A stretch of DNA of 64,000 nt from DAIOEK01 sp963708715 (lineage in GTDB: Bacteria > Chloroflexota > Anaerolineae > Anaerolineales > Anaerolineaceae). Location: the NCBI GenBank assembly GCA_963708715.1, contig CAVPSU010000001.1, positions 2,107,540 through 2,171,539 of the forward strand. The letters are read 5' to 3'. The stretch's first letter is position 1. Each line of letters begins with the position of its first letter. The notes under the pieces were generated by a model. It worked only from the letters and a program-made list of their open reading frames with translations. It ran no database searches and was not told where the DNA came from. Below, in pieces: positions 55,868 to 64,000 of the stretch. The translations under genes and the position numbers were made by a program.

Positions 55868-56302
55868 CTATTTTCCAGACGACCATCCCTCTCAATGTCC
55901 TCTTTCGGGGACGCGAAGACCGCGGAAATGGTTGTTTTTGGTTTATACATACGTTTTGCTCCACTATTTGATTGTGACAACCCGATATGGGAATTCTCTG
56001 GATTTGCAATTACTTCATTATTTTTGGTTCTCTCCATATCAGTTTTGGTCCAAGAATAGCAGAATGGGGCTGCTCGCTCAAGGTGTTAATATTGACACCC
56101 TTTAAGATCCAATCAGGCAAGATCTACAATAGTTTAGTAATAAGACGATAAGTGCTACAATAAACTTATATAACAATTTAATTGCTTACCTGTTGTTTTA
56201 TGAATGCACGCTGTAAGGTTTTTTATTGGTAAAAATTCGGTAATATTTTTAAGACACAAGTCGTCAATTAAGTATGGATCAATACAAACTATGGAGGATA
56301 GA
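55868..56302. other. Disrupted tRNA terminator and intergenic region
   Basis: ACGACCA (55879-55885) and AATGGTTGTTTTTG (about 55927-55940) are the two arms of the tRNA terminator, separated by an insert of about 38 bp that holds its own hairpin GTCC(tctttcg)GGGAC. The rest up to 56302 shows no gene; the peroxiredoxin promoter must lie here but I could not fix it. Confidence 0.45.
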
Positions 56303-56830
56303 ATGGATTTATCTATGCGAGCAGATTTAAAAGTCAGAGAAAAATTCCCAGATTTCGAATTACCTGATCATACCGGTGAAGTTCAAAAACTTTCACAATT
56401 ATTGCGCGGTTTTCCAGGCGTTTTGATTTTTTCCCGCGGTTATTTTTGTCCAAAGGATCGCCGGCAGATGATGAACTATGTTGAACAACTGCAACCGGAA
56501 TTACGGGTTAATTATTGTAAAATGATCACCGTTTCCGTTGATGACAAGCTTACCACCCAGGAAGTACGCGATCAATTAAACGCTAACTGGCCATTTTTAT
56601 GCGATACAGATAAGAAGCTTTTGCATGAGTTGGAAATGGTTGACACAACTGATCCGATGCATGGGGAAATTTACATTCCCTACACATTTGTGCTTGATAG
56701 GGATAGGACCATATATAAAATTTACAATGGCTGGTGGTACCTAGGTAGACCAACAGTGGAAGAGTTGCGCATGGATCTAAGGGCATTGATGAGCCAGCGT
56801 GCCGATTGGGTTTATTCTAATCCGGCGTGA
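56303..56830 (+). CDS. Peroxiredoxin-like (AhpC/TSA) protein
   Basis: 175 aa from ATG 56303, chosen for the GGAGG 6 bp upstream; the reading frame extends further but lacks a site. Thioredoxin-like fold: FPDFELPDHTGEVQKLSQLL, VLIFSRGYFCPKDRRQMMNY with one Cys at the peroxidatic position, and ITVSVDDKLTTQEV. The peroxidatic motif PxxxTxxC is altered (SRGYFC), and a resolving Cys may be C-64-type (NYCKM) or LCDTD. Probably a thiol peroxidase-like redox protein; activity uncertain. Confidence 0.7.
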   Translation: MDLSMRADLKVREKFPDFELPDHTGEVQKLSQLLRGFPGVLIFSRGYFCPKDRRQMMNYVEQLQPELRVNYCKMITVSVDDKLTTQEVRDQLNANWPFLCDTDKKLLHELEMVDTTDPMHGEIYIPYTFVLDRDRTIYKIYNGWWYLGRPTVEELRMDLRALMSQRADWVYSNPA

Positions 56831-56854
56831 TGTATATCAAAACCCATTTTCAGC

Positions 56855-56893
56855 AAAAACCCTCTGATATTTTGAATAGTATCGGGGGTTTTT
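56855..56893. terminator. Bidirectional terminator
   Basis: AAAAACCCTC (56855-56864) and GGGGGTTTTT (56884-56893) form an A/T-flanked hairpin between two convergent genes, so it can stop transcription both ways. Confidence 0.7.
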
Positions 56894-56919
56894 ATATACT
56901 ATGGAGCCTTGCAGAGAAA

Positions 56920-58296
56920 CTATGGCAAACTGCTGAAGAGGGTATTGAGTGACTCAGCCAATGTGGGATGAGCAAAAATCCCATCGCGTAAGGTGGTATA
57001 AGGTACTTTCCCCATCATCGCGATTTGCAGCATCGACATGATCTCTCCGCCATCCACACCAAGAATGGCAGCACCAAGAATTTGCTTGGTTTCAGTGTTA
57101 ACCAATGCTTTCATAAAACCTCTTGCTCGGCTCAACTCTAATGCTCTGGCAACATAATTCATTGGTATTTTGGCCACTTCAAAATCAATTTTCGCAGCCC
57201 GTGCTTCTTTTTCTGATAATCCTATTCTGCCAAGTTGAGGATCTGTGAAAAGCACATAAGGCACCATTCTGTCTTTTATAGTTAACGACTTCTTGTGCAA
57301 TAGATTGCCTTCCAAAATTCGAAAATCATCATACGCAATGTGCGTGAATGCTGGTCCACCTTTTATATCGCCAGCGGCATATATGCCGGGGATGTTGGTC
57401 TCAAGTTTTTCATTGACTGCAACAAACCCATGTTGATCAACCTTAACCCCAGTTTTTTCCAAACTTAGTTGATCTGAATTTGGGATACGGCCGGTGGCTA
57501 CCAAAAGATGAGAACCGCTCAGGTCAATTTGCCCATTTGGGGTTGATACCTGTAGATTGATGCTGTTATTTGAGGTTTGGGATATGGAAGTCGTCTGGGC
57601 GTTCAGATTTACTTGAATACCATCTTCCTCCAGAATTTGCTGCATTCCTTCTGCGACATCATCATCTTCACGGCCTAATAATTGCTTTGAATGTTGTAGA
57701 ACCGTTACCTGGCTGCCAAAGCGCTGAAACATCTGACCAAATTCAAGCGCAATATACCCCCCACCCAGAATAATCAGGTGTTCCGGGACTTCAGCCAGTT
57801 CCATAATCGAGGAGGAATCCAGATAATTGACATTTTCCAATCCTGAAATGACAGGAATATTAGGCCTGCCACCAGCATTGATTATGATGGTATCGGCACT
57901 TATTTGTAATGCGTCATTCTCGGTTTTCACTTCCAGAATTTTGTCACCAATAAAAGCGGCTTTCCCATAAATTAAAGATACTCCGGCGTCAACAATCCGT
58001 TGTTCACTTCCATCCCGAAAACTGGAGACAATCTCTCGTTTTCGTTCTCTGACCTGGCTGAGGTCAACAGTAAGATTGTCTAACACAACACCATATTTTT
58101 GCGCATGACGTGCCAGGTAAGCAACCTCGGCACTGGCAATCATGGTCTTCGTAGGCGTACAACCCACATTTATACATGTGCCGCCAACATATTTTTCTTC
58201 GACCAGGGCAATTTTTTTCCCGGCAGCAGCAAAGGATTTGGATAGTGGGTTTCCAGCCTGCCCTGCGCCAATAATGATAACATCAAATATTTTCAT
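56920..58296 (-). CDS. Class I pyridine nucleotide-disulfide oxidoreductase (mercuric-reductase/Lpd-like)
   Basis: 458 aa from ATG 58296; a TTG three codons earlier is in frame. FAD site IIGAGQAGNPLSKSFAAAG at the N-terminus, redox pair C41/C46 (GGTCINVGCTPTK), NAD(P) site LIILGGGYIALEFGQMF, second FAD block GIYAAGDIKGG and C-terminal HPTLAE with the catalytic His. It lacks the MerA heavy-metal domain and the C-terminal Cys pair, so mercury reduction is unlikely. It ends the OpuC-type operon by position; the link may be incidental. Confidence 0.8.
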   Translation of the reverse strand: MKIFDVIIIGAGQAGNPLSKSFAAAGKKIALVEEKYVGGTCINVGCTPTKTMIASAEVAYLARHAQKYGVVLDNLTVDLSQVRERKREIVSSFRDGSEQRIVDAGVSLIYGKAAFIGDKILEVKTENDALQISADTIIINAGGRPNIPVISGLENVNYLDSSSIMELAEVPEHLIILGGGYIALEFGQMFQRFGSQVTVLQHSKQLLGREDDDVAEGMQQILEEDGIQVNLNAQTTSISQTSNNSINLQVSTPNGQIDLSGSHLLVATGRIPNSDQLSLEKTGVKVDQHGFVAVNEKLETNIPGIYAAGDIKGGPAFTHIAYDDFRILEGNLLHKKSLTIKDRMVPYVLFTDPQLGRIGLSEKEARAAKIDFEVAKIPMNYVARALELSRARGFMKALVNTETKQILGAAILGVDGGEIMSMLQIAMMGKVPYTTLRDGIFAHPTLAESLNTLFSSLP

Positions 58297-58308
58297 AATT
58301 TTCAACTT

Positions 58309-58941
58309 TCAAATTCTTTTTCCATAAATTCTAAATTCAGCCCGTTGCTCCAAATAACGAATAAAGTAGTTTGCTGCAAAAGACAAAATGGTTACCGCCA
58401 GTGCGCCTGTAAATATTTTGTCGTAATTGGCGGTAATCACCCCCTGAAAAAGCAACACACCCAGCCCACCCGCATTAATGAAGGCAGCGATTGTACCAAT
58501 GCCAATAGAAGAGAGGGCAACCAGACGAATTCCGGCTAACAACATGGGTAACGCTAAAGGAAATTCTATTTGCCAAAACCTTTGCCATCCATTTAGTCCC
58601 ATTCCCCTGGCGGCTTCCAAAACTGCCGGTTCAATGGTCGTTAACCCCACCAGCCAGTTTCTGATCAGCAATAGTTGAGCATAGGCAGTCAAGGCAATGA
58701 TGGCGGGTCTGGTTCCCAATCCAAATAGAGGAATCAGTAATACGAAGAATGAGAGGCTTGGAATAGTGTAAATAATACCCAGGACACTCATCACCGGACC
58801 TCGCAGCCAGCGAATCCTCGCCAGCAACAACCCAAGCGGAATCCCGATCAGCAGGGAGAAAATAATTACTGCAAGTGTTAGTTGTAAATGTTGCAGGAAG
58901 AGTTCTGCTACCACATCAAAGTTATTGACCAGATAATTCAT
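58309..58941 (-). CDS. opuCB: OpuC-type ABC transporter permease (compatible solutes)
   Basis: 210 aa, about five or six membrane helices. The inner-membrane ABC motif is EAARGMGLNGWQRFWQIEFP, with GGLGVLLFQGV after it. Same family as the permease at 60959-61603; the two would pair. Quaternary ammonium compounds such as glycine betaine, choline or carnitine are the expected substrates. Confidence 0.8.
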   Translation of the reverse strand: MNYLVNNFDVVAELFLQHLQLTLAVIIFSLLIGIPLGLLLARIRWLRGPVMSVLGIIYTIPSLSFFVLLIPLFGLGTRPAIIALTAYAQLLLIRNWLVGLTTIEPAVLEAARGMGLNGWQRFWQIEFPLALPMLLAGIRLVALSSIGIGTIAAFINAGGLGVLLFQGVITANYDKIFTGALAVTILSFAANYFIRYLEQRAEFRIYGKRI

Positions 58942-58952
58942 TGTTTCAACTT

Positions 58953-60002
58953 CTATTCTGAAGGCAGATTGGAAAATAACATTTCACGCAAGTCTGCATA
59001 CCCAACCGTACCCAGTAAATGATTTTCCGAATCCTTCACGGGCAGTGAGTCTCTACCACTACTCAACAACAACGAAACTACCGATCGCAAATCGTCTTCA
59101 GGATTTAACACTGCACTGTTTTTTTCAACAGGTTGAGATCTGTCCGTATTGTAAAATTGATTTTCTCTGGCTTTCAAAATTGAGTTGACATTCACAAGAC
59201 TCAATTTCCGGAGAATGTTGTTGGATCCCACCAATTCTTCGATGAATTCATTTTCGGGTTGGGTCACCAGTTCCAGAGGGGTACCATATTGCACCAGTTT
59301 TCCGGCACGCATCACAATAATTTTTGTTGCCAAACGAAATGCTTCTTCTACATCATGGGTCACAAATAGAATGGTTTTATTTAATTTGCTATGAATATCA
59401 ATCAATTCACTCTGCAAGCGTTCGCGATTAATCGCATCTACGGCTGCGAAAGGTTCATCCATCAAGAGAATTTCTGGGTCTGCAGCAAGAGCGCGCGCTA
59501 GTCCAACACGCTGTTGTTCACCACCTGAAAGCTGCCGGGGAAAGCGTGGCAAGTATGAAACTGGTAAACCAATCAATTGCATAAGCATTTCCAGCCGGTC
59601 GTTAATACGCTTTTCTTCCCATCCCAGAAGATGGGGAACGACGGAAATATTCTTTTGAATGGTCATATGCGGAAAAAGCCCAACCTGTTGGATCACGTAT
59701 CCGATTTGCCGGCGTAATTCATTCACCGGTAATGTATGTATTTCTTTACCACCGATCCAGATTTTCCCGCTATCTGGTTCATACAAGCGATTGACCATTT
59801 TTAGGAGCGTTGTTTTACCACAACCTGAGGGTCCTAAAAGAACAACCAGATCACCATCCGTGATCTTGACTGAAATCTGATCAACGGCTGGAAGAGTGCT
59901 GGTCGCAAAAAATTTAGATACACGCTCGAAAACTATCTCACCCGATTTGCTGACCGGTATGTTGTTTATGTCTGCTGTAGAGGAAATCATTTCACCTGAC
60001 AT
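58953..60002 (-). CDS. opuCA: OpuC-type ABC transporter ATPase with CBS-like tail
   Basis: 349 aa. Walker A GPSGCGKTT, Q-loop QQVGLFPHM, signature LSGGEQQRVGLARAL, Walker B ILLMDEPFAAVD, H-loop VTHDVEEA. The C-terminal part (PEDDLRSVVSLLLSSGRDSL; LLGTVGYADLREML) is a CBS-like regulatory tail, as in OpuCA/ProV where it senses ionic strength. 11 bp from the downstream permease gene and 2 bp from the upstream binding-protein gene. Confidence 0.85.
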   Translation of the reverse strand: MSGEMISSTADINNIPVSKSGEIVFERVSKFFATSTLPAVDQISVKITDGDLVVLLGPSGCGKTTLLKMVNRLYEPDSGKIWIGGKEIHTLPVNELRRQIGYVIQQVGLFPHMTIQKNISVVPHLLGWEEKRINDRLEMLMQLIGLPVSYLPRFPRQLSGGEQQRVGLARALAADPEILLMDEPFAAVDAINRERLQSELIDIHSKLNKTILFVTHDVEEAFRLATKIIVMRAGKLVQYGTPLELVTQPENEFIEELVGSNNILRKLSLVNVNSILKARENQFYNTDRSQPVEKNSAVLNPEDDLRSVVSLLLSSGRDSLPVKDSENHLLGTVGYADLREMLFSNLPSE

Positions 60003-60004
60003 GC

Positions 60005-60928
60005 TTAGTTCTGCTTAACCAGGCCTTTTTCTAATAAGAACGCTCTGGCTACATCGGCTGGTTCCTTGCCTTCCGGACCATCTACCTGCCAATTCAAGCC
60101 AGACATGATATCATCGGTCAGCAAGGGGGCAAAATCATTCAATATTTTTTCAATTTGGGGATATTTTTCGAGAGTGTCCTGACGAATCACCGGGGCAACG
60201 TTGTAGATGGGATAAAAGACAAGATCATCCGCCAGCAGCAGAAGATCATTGCCTTTGATTGCACCATCTGTTCCAAATGCAACAACTACATCTATCTGTC
60301 CTTCCATGAGGGCTTGATAGCGTAAGCTACCCGTGCCCAATTGTTTAACTTCCTTGAATTCAAAACCACCGTAGGCTTGTTGTAACCCTTTGAGACCATC
60401 CTCACGCTCGAAGAATTCTGCCGGTCCGCCTAATACCAGTTCAGACGCTTTTTGTGAAAGATCAGAATAAGTCTGAATGCCATATTTAGCAGCCACTTCT
60501 TTCGTCATAGCTAATGCCTGCGTATCATTGAAGGGAGATGGGGTTAACCAGGTTAATTTGTACTGTTGTTCATAACCACTTTTCACTGTGGTGTAAATTT
60601 CCTGGGCGTCCTGAATGGGATCTAGTTTCAACATCGTCAATAACCCGGTAGAGGTATATTCTGGATAGAGATCAATATCGCCATTCATCATGGCTTCATG
60701 AGCAATGGGAGTTCCGCCCAGATTGAGTTTTCTTTCAACGGTGAAGCCTTCATTTTCTAATAATTGGGCATACATTTCCGCAACAATGAATTGCTCGGTA
60801 AAGTCTTTCGATCCGACCACAACGGTTCCAGCGCTATCCGCAGATGGAGAGGGGGAACAGGCACTTAAAACCAACGCTGAGATCAGCAAAACAAACATAA
60901 AAGTAAAGATTTTCTTAGATTTAAACAT
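60005..60928 (-). CDS. opuCC: OpuC-type substrate-binding lipoprotein
   Basis: 307 aa. Lipoprotein signal with lipobox LSAC (Cys about 24), then TVVVGSKDFTEQFIVAEMYA, LNLGGTPIAHEAMMNGDIDL and YPEYTSTGLLTML, the OpuAC/ProX-like binding fold with YPEYTGT-type block. Captures the compatible solute outside the membrane for the two permeases. Confidence 0.85.
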   Translation of the reverse strand: MFKSKKIFTFMFVLLISALVLSACSPSPSADSAGTVVVGSKDFTEQFIVAEMYAQLLENEGFTVERKLNLGGTPIAHEAMMNGDIDLYPEYTSTGLLTMLKLDPIQDAQEIYTTVKSGYEQQYKLTWLTPSPFNDTQALAMTKEVAAKYGIQTYSDLSQKASELVLGGPAEFFEREDGLKGLQQAYGGFEFKEVKQLGTGSLRYQALMEGQIDVVVAFGTDGAIKGNDLLLLADDLVFYPIYNVAPVIRQDTLEKYPQIEKILNDFAPLLTDDIMSGLNWQVDGPEGKEPADVARAFLLEKGLVKQN

Positions 60929-60958
60929 TTAACTCCTCCATAGAGTTTTTCCATTTGA

Positions 60959-61603
60959 TTAATTTTCAGGTACTTGATACCTTCTTAAAAACAATGACCA
61001 GAGCGATTCGCTGGATAATGCTAAAAGCGCAACGGGTATTGCACCCACCAGCATAATCGGAACATCATATAAGGCAAATCCACGGGTAATAAAATCACCT
61101 AACCCACCGCCGCCAATAAAAGAAGCCAACGTTGCGCTGGAGATTACTTCGACTGAAGCGATCCGAACTCCAGTGACGATTGCAGGGATTGCCAGTGGAA
61201 TCTCGATTTTGGTCATTACCTGGGTTTTTGTCATTCCCATGCCAGACGCTGCTTCAATAATGAATGCATCCACCCCGCGAATACCTGTGTAAGTGTTTAT
61301 CAGTACCGGAGGTAAAGCTAATACAGTCAATGCGATTAGGGAAGGAAAGAAACCCAGACCCAGATAAGGCAAAGCAAGAAAAAGAATAGCCAGGCTGGGA
61401 ACAACACGGAATGCGTTAAAAATATTGATAACAACCTGGGCAATACCTGTACGCTTTGCAATCCATATTCCAACTGGAAGTGCAATCAGTAAACTGATAA
61501 CCATGGCAAATGAAATCAGAACTAAATGTTGGCGAGTCGCATTCCAAAAAAATGACTGATTGTTACTATAGTATTGGAATGCATCCTGCAGTAATTCCAT
61601 CAA
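60959..61603 (-). CDS. opuCD: OpuC-type ABC transporter permease, first gene of the operon
   Basis: 214 aa, membrane helices plus the motif EAASGMGMTKTQVMTKIEIP and GGGGLGDFITRG. First gene of a four-gene transporter operon (permease, binding protein, ATPase, permease) that continues with the flavin reductase gene. All intact. Confidence 0.8.
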   Translation of the reverse strand: MMELLQDAFQYYSNNQSFFWNATRQHLVLISFAMVISLLIALPVGIWIAKRTGIAQVVINIFNAFRVVPSLAILFLALPYLGLGFFPSLIALTVLALPPVLINTYTGIRGVDAFIIEAASGMGMTKTQVMTKIEIPLAIPAIVTGVRIASVEVISSATLASFIGGGGLGDFITRGFALYDVPIMLVGAIPVALLALSSESLWSLFLRRYQVPEN

Positions 61604-61659
61604 GAAACCCCATTACCCATGTATCATTCAAAAAACAAACCCATCCTAGTCGTCATTTA

Positions 61660-61688
61660 TTATTACATATATACATTCGGTTGTTCAA
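61660..61688 (-). promoter_or_regulatory. Promoter of the OpuC-type operon
   Basis: Minus strand TTGAAC (61688-61683), 17 bp, TAATAA (61665-61660), about 57 bp upstream of the first start. Confidence 0.55.
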
Positions 61689-61781
61689 GGTTTGTACAAC
61701 ACAGGGTGTATTAAATCCAACAAAAGTAATAAACAGCTTTACCCCAAGTAAGTTTTGTGTTCTTATACCATTCTGGATAAA

Positions 61782-62066
61782 TTAGTTATCGACGGTGACA
61801 CCTTTCCAAAAAGCGACATAATCTTTTATTTCTTGTGCCGCACTTGAAGGCTGTGGGTAATACCAGGCAGCACTCTGATTGGTTTTACCGTCCACAACGA
61901 TATCAAAATAACTGGCTTGCCCCTTCCAGGGGCAAACAGTATGCGAATCGTTCTCCTGAAAATATTCTTTTTTTATCGATTCAGCTGGAAAATATAAATT
62001 TCCCTCCACCTTTAGAACTTTTTCACTTTCAGCAATTACTTTTCCATTCCAAATAGCTTTTGGCAT
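61782..62066 (-). CDS. DUF427-domain protein
   Basis: 94 aa from ATG 62066 (AAGGGA upstream). Blocks PKAIWNGKVIAESEK, NLYFPAESIKKEYFQ, TVCPWKGQASYFDIVV and AAWYYPQPSSAAQEIKDYVA, ending FWKGV, are those of the DUF427 family (YLS9/ADPR-hydrolase-independent small beta proteins of unknown role). IS256 copy 3 is inserted only 18 bp upstream of the ATG, so the native promoter is cut off. Confidence 0.8.
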   Translation of the reverse strand: MPKAIWNGKVIAESEKVLKVEGNLYFPAESIKKEYFQENDSHTVCPWKGQASYFDIVVDGKTNQSAAWYYPQPSSAAQEIKDYVAFWKGVTVDN

Positions 62067-62084
62067 AATTAATATCCCTTCGAT

Positions 62085-63391
62085 GTTGGTGTAACATTCT
62101 TTCTGTAAATTGCTGAACCTTAACAAAAGAGGTGAGTCAGAAGTATCCTAAATAGGTTACCAGACCAAAATAGGAGACTGAAATGACTCACCAAGAAGAT
62201 TATACCGTTACAAGTGAACTAGCTGAAAAAGGTCTAGAAGCAGTTCCGGAACTGATGCGGATATTGATTAACAATGTCATGCAAGTGGAAAGATCCAAGT
62301 ACCTGCAAGCTGAAGAGTACGAACGGACCGAAGACCGAAAAGGCCATGCCAATGGCTATAAGCCAAAGACGGTTCGGACCCGAATTGGTGAGATCACCTT
62401 TGCAGTACCCCAGGTACGAGAAGGAGGCTTTTATCCTTCAGCACTTGAAAAAGGTCTAAGAAGTGAACGAGCTCTGGTAACAACACTGGCAGAGATGTAT
62501 GTTCAGGGAGTTTCCACCCGGAAAGTAAAAGCTATCACCGAAGAGTTGTGCGGGATAGAGATATCATCGATGCAGGTCAGTCGGGCAGCCGCTCAACTGG
62601 ATGAAGTCCTTCAAGAATGGCGAGAAAGACCTTTGGGAGAGATAAGCTATCTCTACGTGGATGCCCGCTACGAGAAAGTTCGTGAAGCTGGACAAGTAAG
62701 AGATGCGGCGGTTTTAGTGGCTTCAGGCATCACTCCAGAAGGCGAAAGGCAGGTCCTTGGTGTTTCTGTATCACTTAGTGAGCATGAAACCCACTGGAAA
62801 GCCTTTCTGAAGAGTCTGAAAGATCGTGGTCTAAATGGCATGAAACTAATCATCAGCGATGATCACGAAGGTCTTGGAGCAGCTCGGAGAGCGGTGTTTG
62901 GAAGTATCCCCTGGCAAAGATGCCAGTTCCACTTGCAACAAAACGCTGGGGCATATCTGCCCAAACAGCATATGAGATTGGAGGTGGCCGCAGACATCAG
63001 ATCCATGTTCAATGCTCCAGACCGAAAGACTGCTGAAGAGTTACTACAAGCAGCCATCCAGAAGTATGCCGCTTCCGCACCGCGCTTATCGGCTTGGCTT
63101 GAAGATAACCTTTCCGAGGGGTTTTCGGTTTTTGATTTTCCTTTGGAACACCGCAGAACGATCCGGACAACCAACAGTCTGGAGAGGATCAACAAAGAAA
63201 TTCGCAGGCGTACGAGAGTTGTAGGTGTTTTTCCAAATGAGGCTTCTTGTCTCCGGTTGGTCTCAGCGTTACTCATGGAGATCAGTGAGGAGTGGCAGAT
63301 CGGAAAACGATATTGTTCTGGCAAGTCATTGAATTGTTAAAGAACGATGGGTATTTCTGACTCGAATTTACAGAAAAAAAGTTGCGTAATC
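62085..63391 (+). mobile_element. IS256-family element copy 3, apparently intact
   Basis: Left inverted repeat from 62085 (GTTGGTGTAACATTCTTTCT), right end GTTGCGTAATC at 63391; 1307 bp. The 8-bp target duplication CCTTCGAT is at 62077-62084 and 63392-63399. It carries one uninterrupted transposase. From about the middle of the transposase onward it is nearly identical to copy 2. Confidence 0.9.
62183..63340 (+). CDS. IS256-family transposase
   Basis: 385 aa, the family's usual size, ATG 62183 with AGGAG upstream. DDE residues: D160 (YLYVDARYEKV), D226 (LIISDDHEG) and E334 (NSLERINKEIRRR). The C/H block WQRCQFH typical of IS256 lies at 244-250. Only intact transposase in the window. Confidence 0.9.
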   Translation: MTHQEDYTVTSELAEKGLEAVPELMRILINNVMQVERSKYLQAEEYERTEDRKGHANGYKPKTVRTRIGEITFAVPQVREGGFYPSALEKGLRSERALVTTLAEMYVQGVSTRKVKAITEELCGIEISSMQVSRAAAQLDEVLQEWRERPLGEISYLYVDARYEKVREAGQVRDAAVLVASGITPEGERQVLGVSVSLSEHETHWKAFLKSLKDRGLNGMKLIISDDHEGLGAARRAVFGSIPWQRCQFHLQQNAGAYLPKQHMRLEVAADIRSMFNAPDRKTAEELLQAAIQKYAASAPRLSAWLEDNLSEGFSVFDFPLEHRRTIRTTNSLERINKEIRRRTRVVGVFPNEASCLRLVSALLMEISEEWQIGKRYCSGKSLNC

Positions 63392-63505
63392 CCTTCGATA
63401 TATGTGAATTTTTGTTTCAGCTATTTAGATGCTGTGAATCATCATTTTCTTACTGAATTGAATCACCGTAGTAATGAACTTAAATTTAAGGGTAGTATAG
63501 TCCTT

Positions 63506-63830
63506 TCTAGTTCTCACCAAAAGCTTTCTGAAATTCTTCAACTGCTTTTGGTCCGTTTTCTGCCAGACGTTGATAAAATGCCACCCGGTCGCTTCGCGAT
63601 AATCCAGTCTCTCCAAGGTAAATGGAGACAGAAGTTCGCCCGCTTTTCGCCTTTTCACCACATCGAGCAGATACTCCAGAGAATTTCTGACACTATTTGC
63701 ATCGGTCGAGTCGGATTTGTAAACAGGGATCCCGGAGAGGTTAAAAATCTAGGTCATATTAGGCATGGATCCAAAATAGCGATGACAGGCTCCATCCAGA
63801 GCCTCCAGCAGAATTGGACGGTTAATTTAT
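63506..63830 (-). pseudogene. Decayed gene of unknown function
   Basis: Minus-strand pieces in more than one frame: EALDGACHRYFGSMPNMT, a stop, NLSGIPVYKSDSTDANSV, LDVVKRRKAGELLSPFTLER, LDYREATG, then after a frame change AFYQRLAENGPKAVEEFQKA FGEN ending near 63506. Family not recognised. Split by at least one stop and one frameshift. Confidence 0.35.
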
Positions 63831-63839
63831 CGTGCTTAG

Positions 63840-63954
63840 GCTGAGGATTTGATCTCACGGTCCAGGGCACAGTAATTGCTAAGCAAGCGATTACAGGAAT
63901 TCCTGGTAATAGACTAACTTTATTACCCTGACTTAAAATACTTCTGTAATAAGC
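63840..63954. other. Short region without a recognisable gene
   Basis: AT-rich, no coding or regulatory signal seen. Confidence 0.3.
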
Positions 63955-64000
63955 CTATGCAGGTTCCTGAAGCTCCAAAGGGATGACCTGCTTTGAGTTT
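63955..64000 (+). pseudogene. Fragment related to the membrane protein gene at 28016
   Basis: ATGCAGGTTCCTGAAGCTCC and the following bases match 28138-28183 closely (MQVPQAPKGMTYFDF) with one missing G in the G-run, which shifts the frame. The match begins at the ATG and runs to the window edge; upstream sequence does not match. Confidence 0.6.

Noticed and set aside
56920..58296. Mercuric reductase (merA) call
   Set aside because: No N-terminal heavy-metal domain, no C-terminal Cys pair and no mer genes nearby; a generic flavin disulfide reductase is safer.
54337..63391. Composite transposon formed by IS256 copies 2 and 3
   Set aside because: Each copy has its own distinct target duplication, so they inserted separately.

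Overview
The window looks like a chromosomally integrated mobile element (ICE or integrated plasmid) with a mosaic accessory region beside it. It fits an Anaerolineae-type Chloroflexota host: moderate GC, a Tad system with Thr-Pro linkers, a BNR/YCF48-type surface protein, an OpuC-type transporter. The taxon is an inference and needs a database search.

Layout. (1) 1-2367, minus strand: tadB, tadC and a frameshifted ICMT-like methyltransferase, behind their own promoter and leader hairpin. (2) 2500-12202, plus strand: a seven-gene chaperone/kinase operon (J-like TPR protein, Ser/Thr kinase, GrpE-like, Hsp70, TPR-OmpA, ClpB-like AAA+, zinc ribbon) in which every gene carries frameshifts. (3) 12257-16930: HD-domain fragment, an RNase J-like metallo-beta-lactamase protein directly followed by a PD-(D/E)xK nuclease, a membrane-anchored NYN protein, a zinc-ribbon protein, and an IS5-like remnant. 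(4) 16940-27700, minus strand: intact transfer/pilus-like operon joining Tad parts (TadA/CpaF, TadZ, CpaB) to a VirB4-like ATPase and several envelope proteins, with a promoter and attenuator-like leader matching those in front of tadB. (5) 27740-28490: divergent ribbon-helix-helix regulator and a broken membrane protein gene. (6) 28537-33288: CBASS anti-phage island (CapH/CapP-like regulator pair, frameshifted nuclease-SAVED effector, CD-NTase, E2-like protein with a SEC-C tail); a perfect copy of one operator lies in each of its two promoters. (7) 33350-40284, minus strand: maintenance module (SSB-like protein, DnaA_N-domain initiator, iteron-like repeats, ParA and a possible partner). (8) 40509-40586: 3' half of a tRNA-Met gene with its terminator, a probable attachment scar; a related scar lies at 55808. 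(9) 40746-55650: graveyard of fragments (truncated IS256, PPOX, PlsY, GT2, IS21 IstA, RHS) around an intact CPBP protease, an ECF sigma/anti-sigma-like pair, a frameshifted multiheme cytochrome split by a histidine-kinase fragment, and a frameshifted BNR-repeat protein. (10) 56303-62066: ordinary genes (peroxiredoxin-like, flavin disulfide reductase, OpuC-type ABC operon, DUF427). (11) 62085-64000: an intact IS256-family element and two decayed fragments.

How it fits together. Regions 1, 4 and 7 look like the transfer and maintenance backbone; 2, 3 and 6 look like cargo, much of it defence or stress related. Frameshifts are frequent in cargo and nearly absent from the transfer operon and region 10, which suggests real decay more than uniform sequencing error. 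The most notable signals are the CBASS island with its duplicated operator, the paired attenuator leaders, the chaperone/kinase/Clp operon, the iteron array, and the 402-bp fragment that splits a heme motif exactly.
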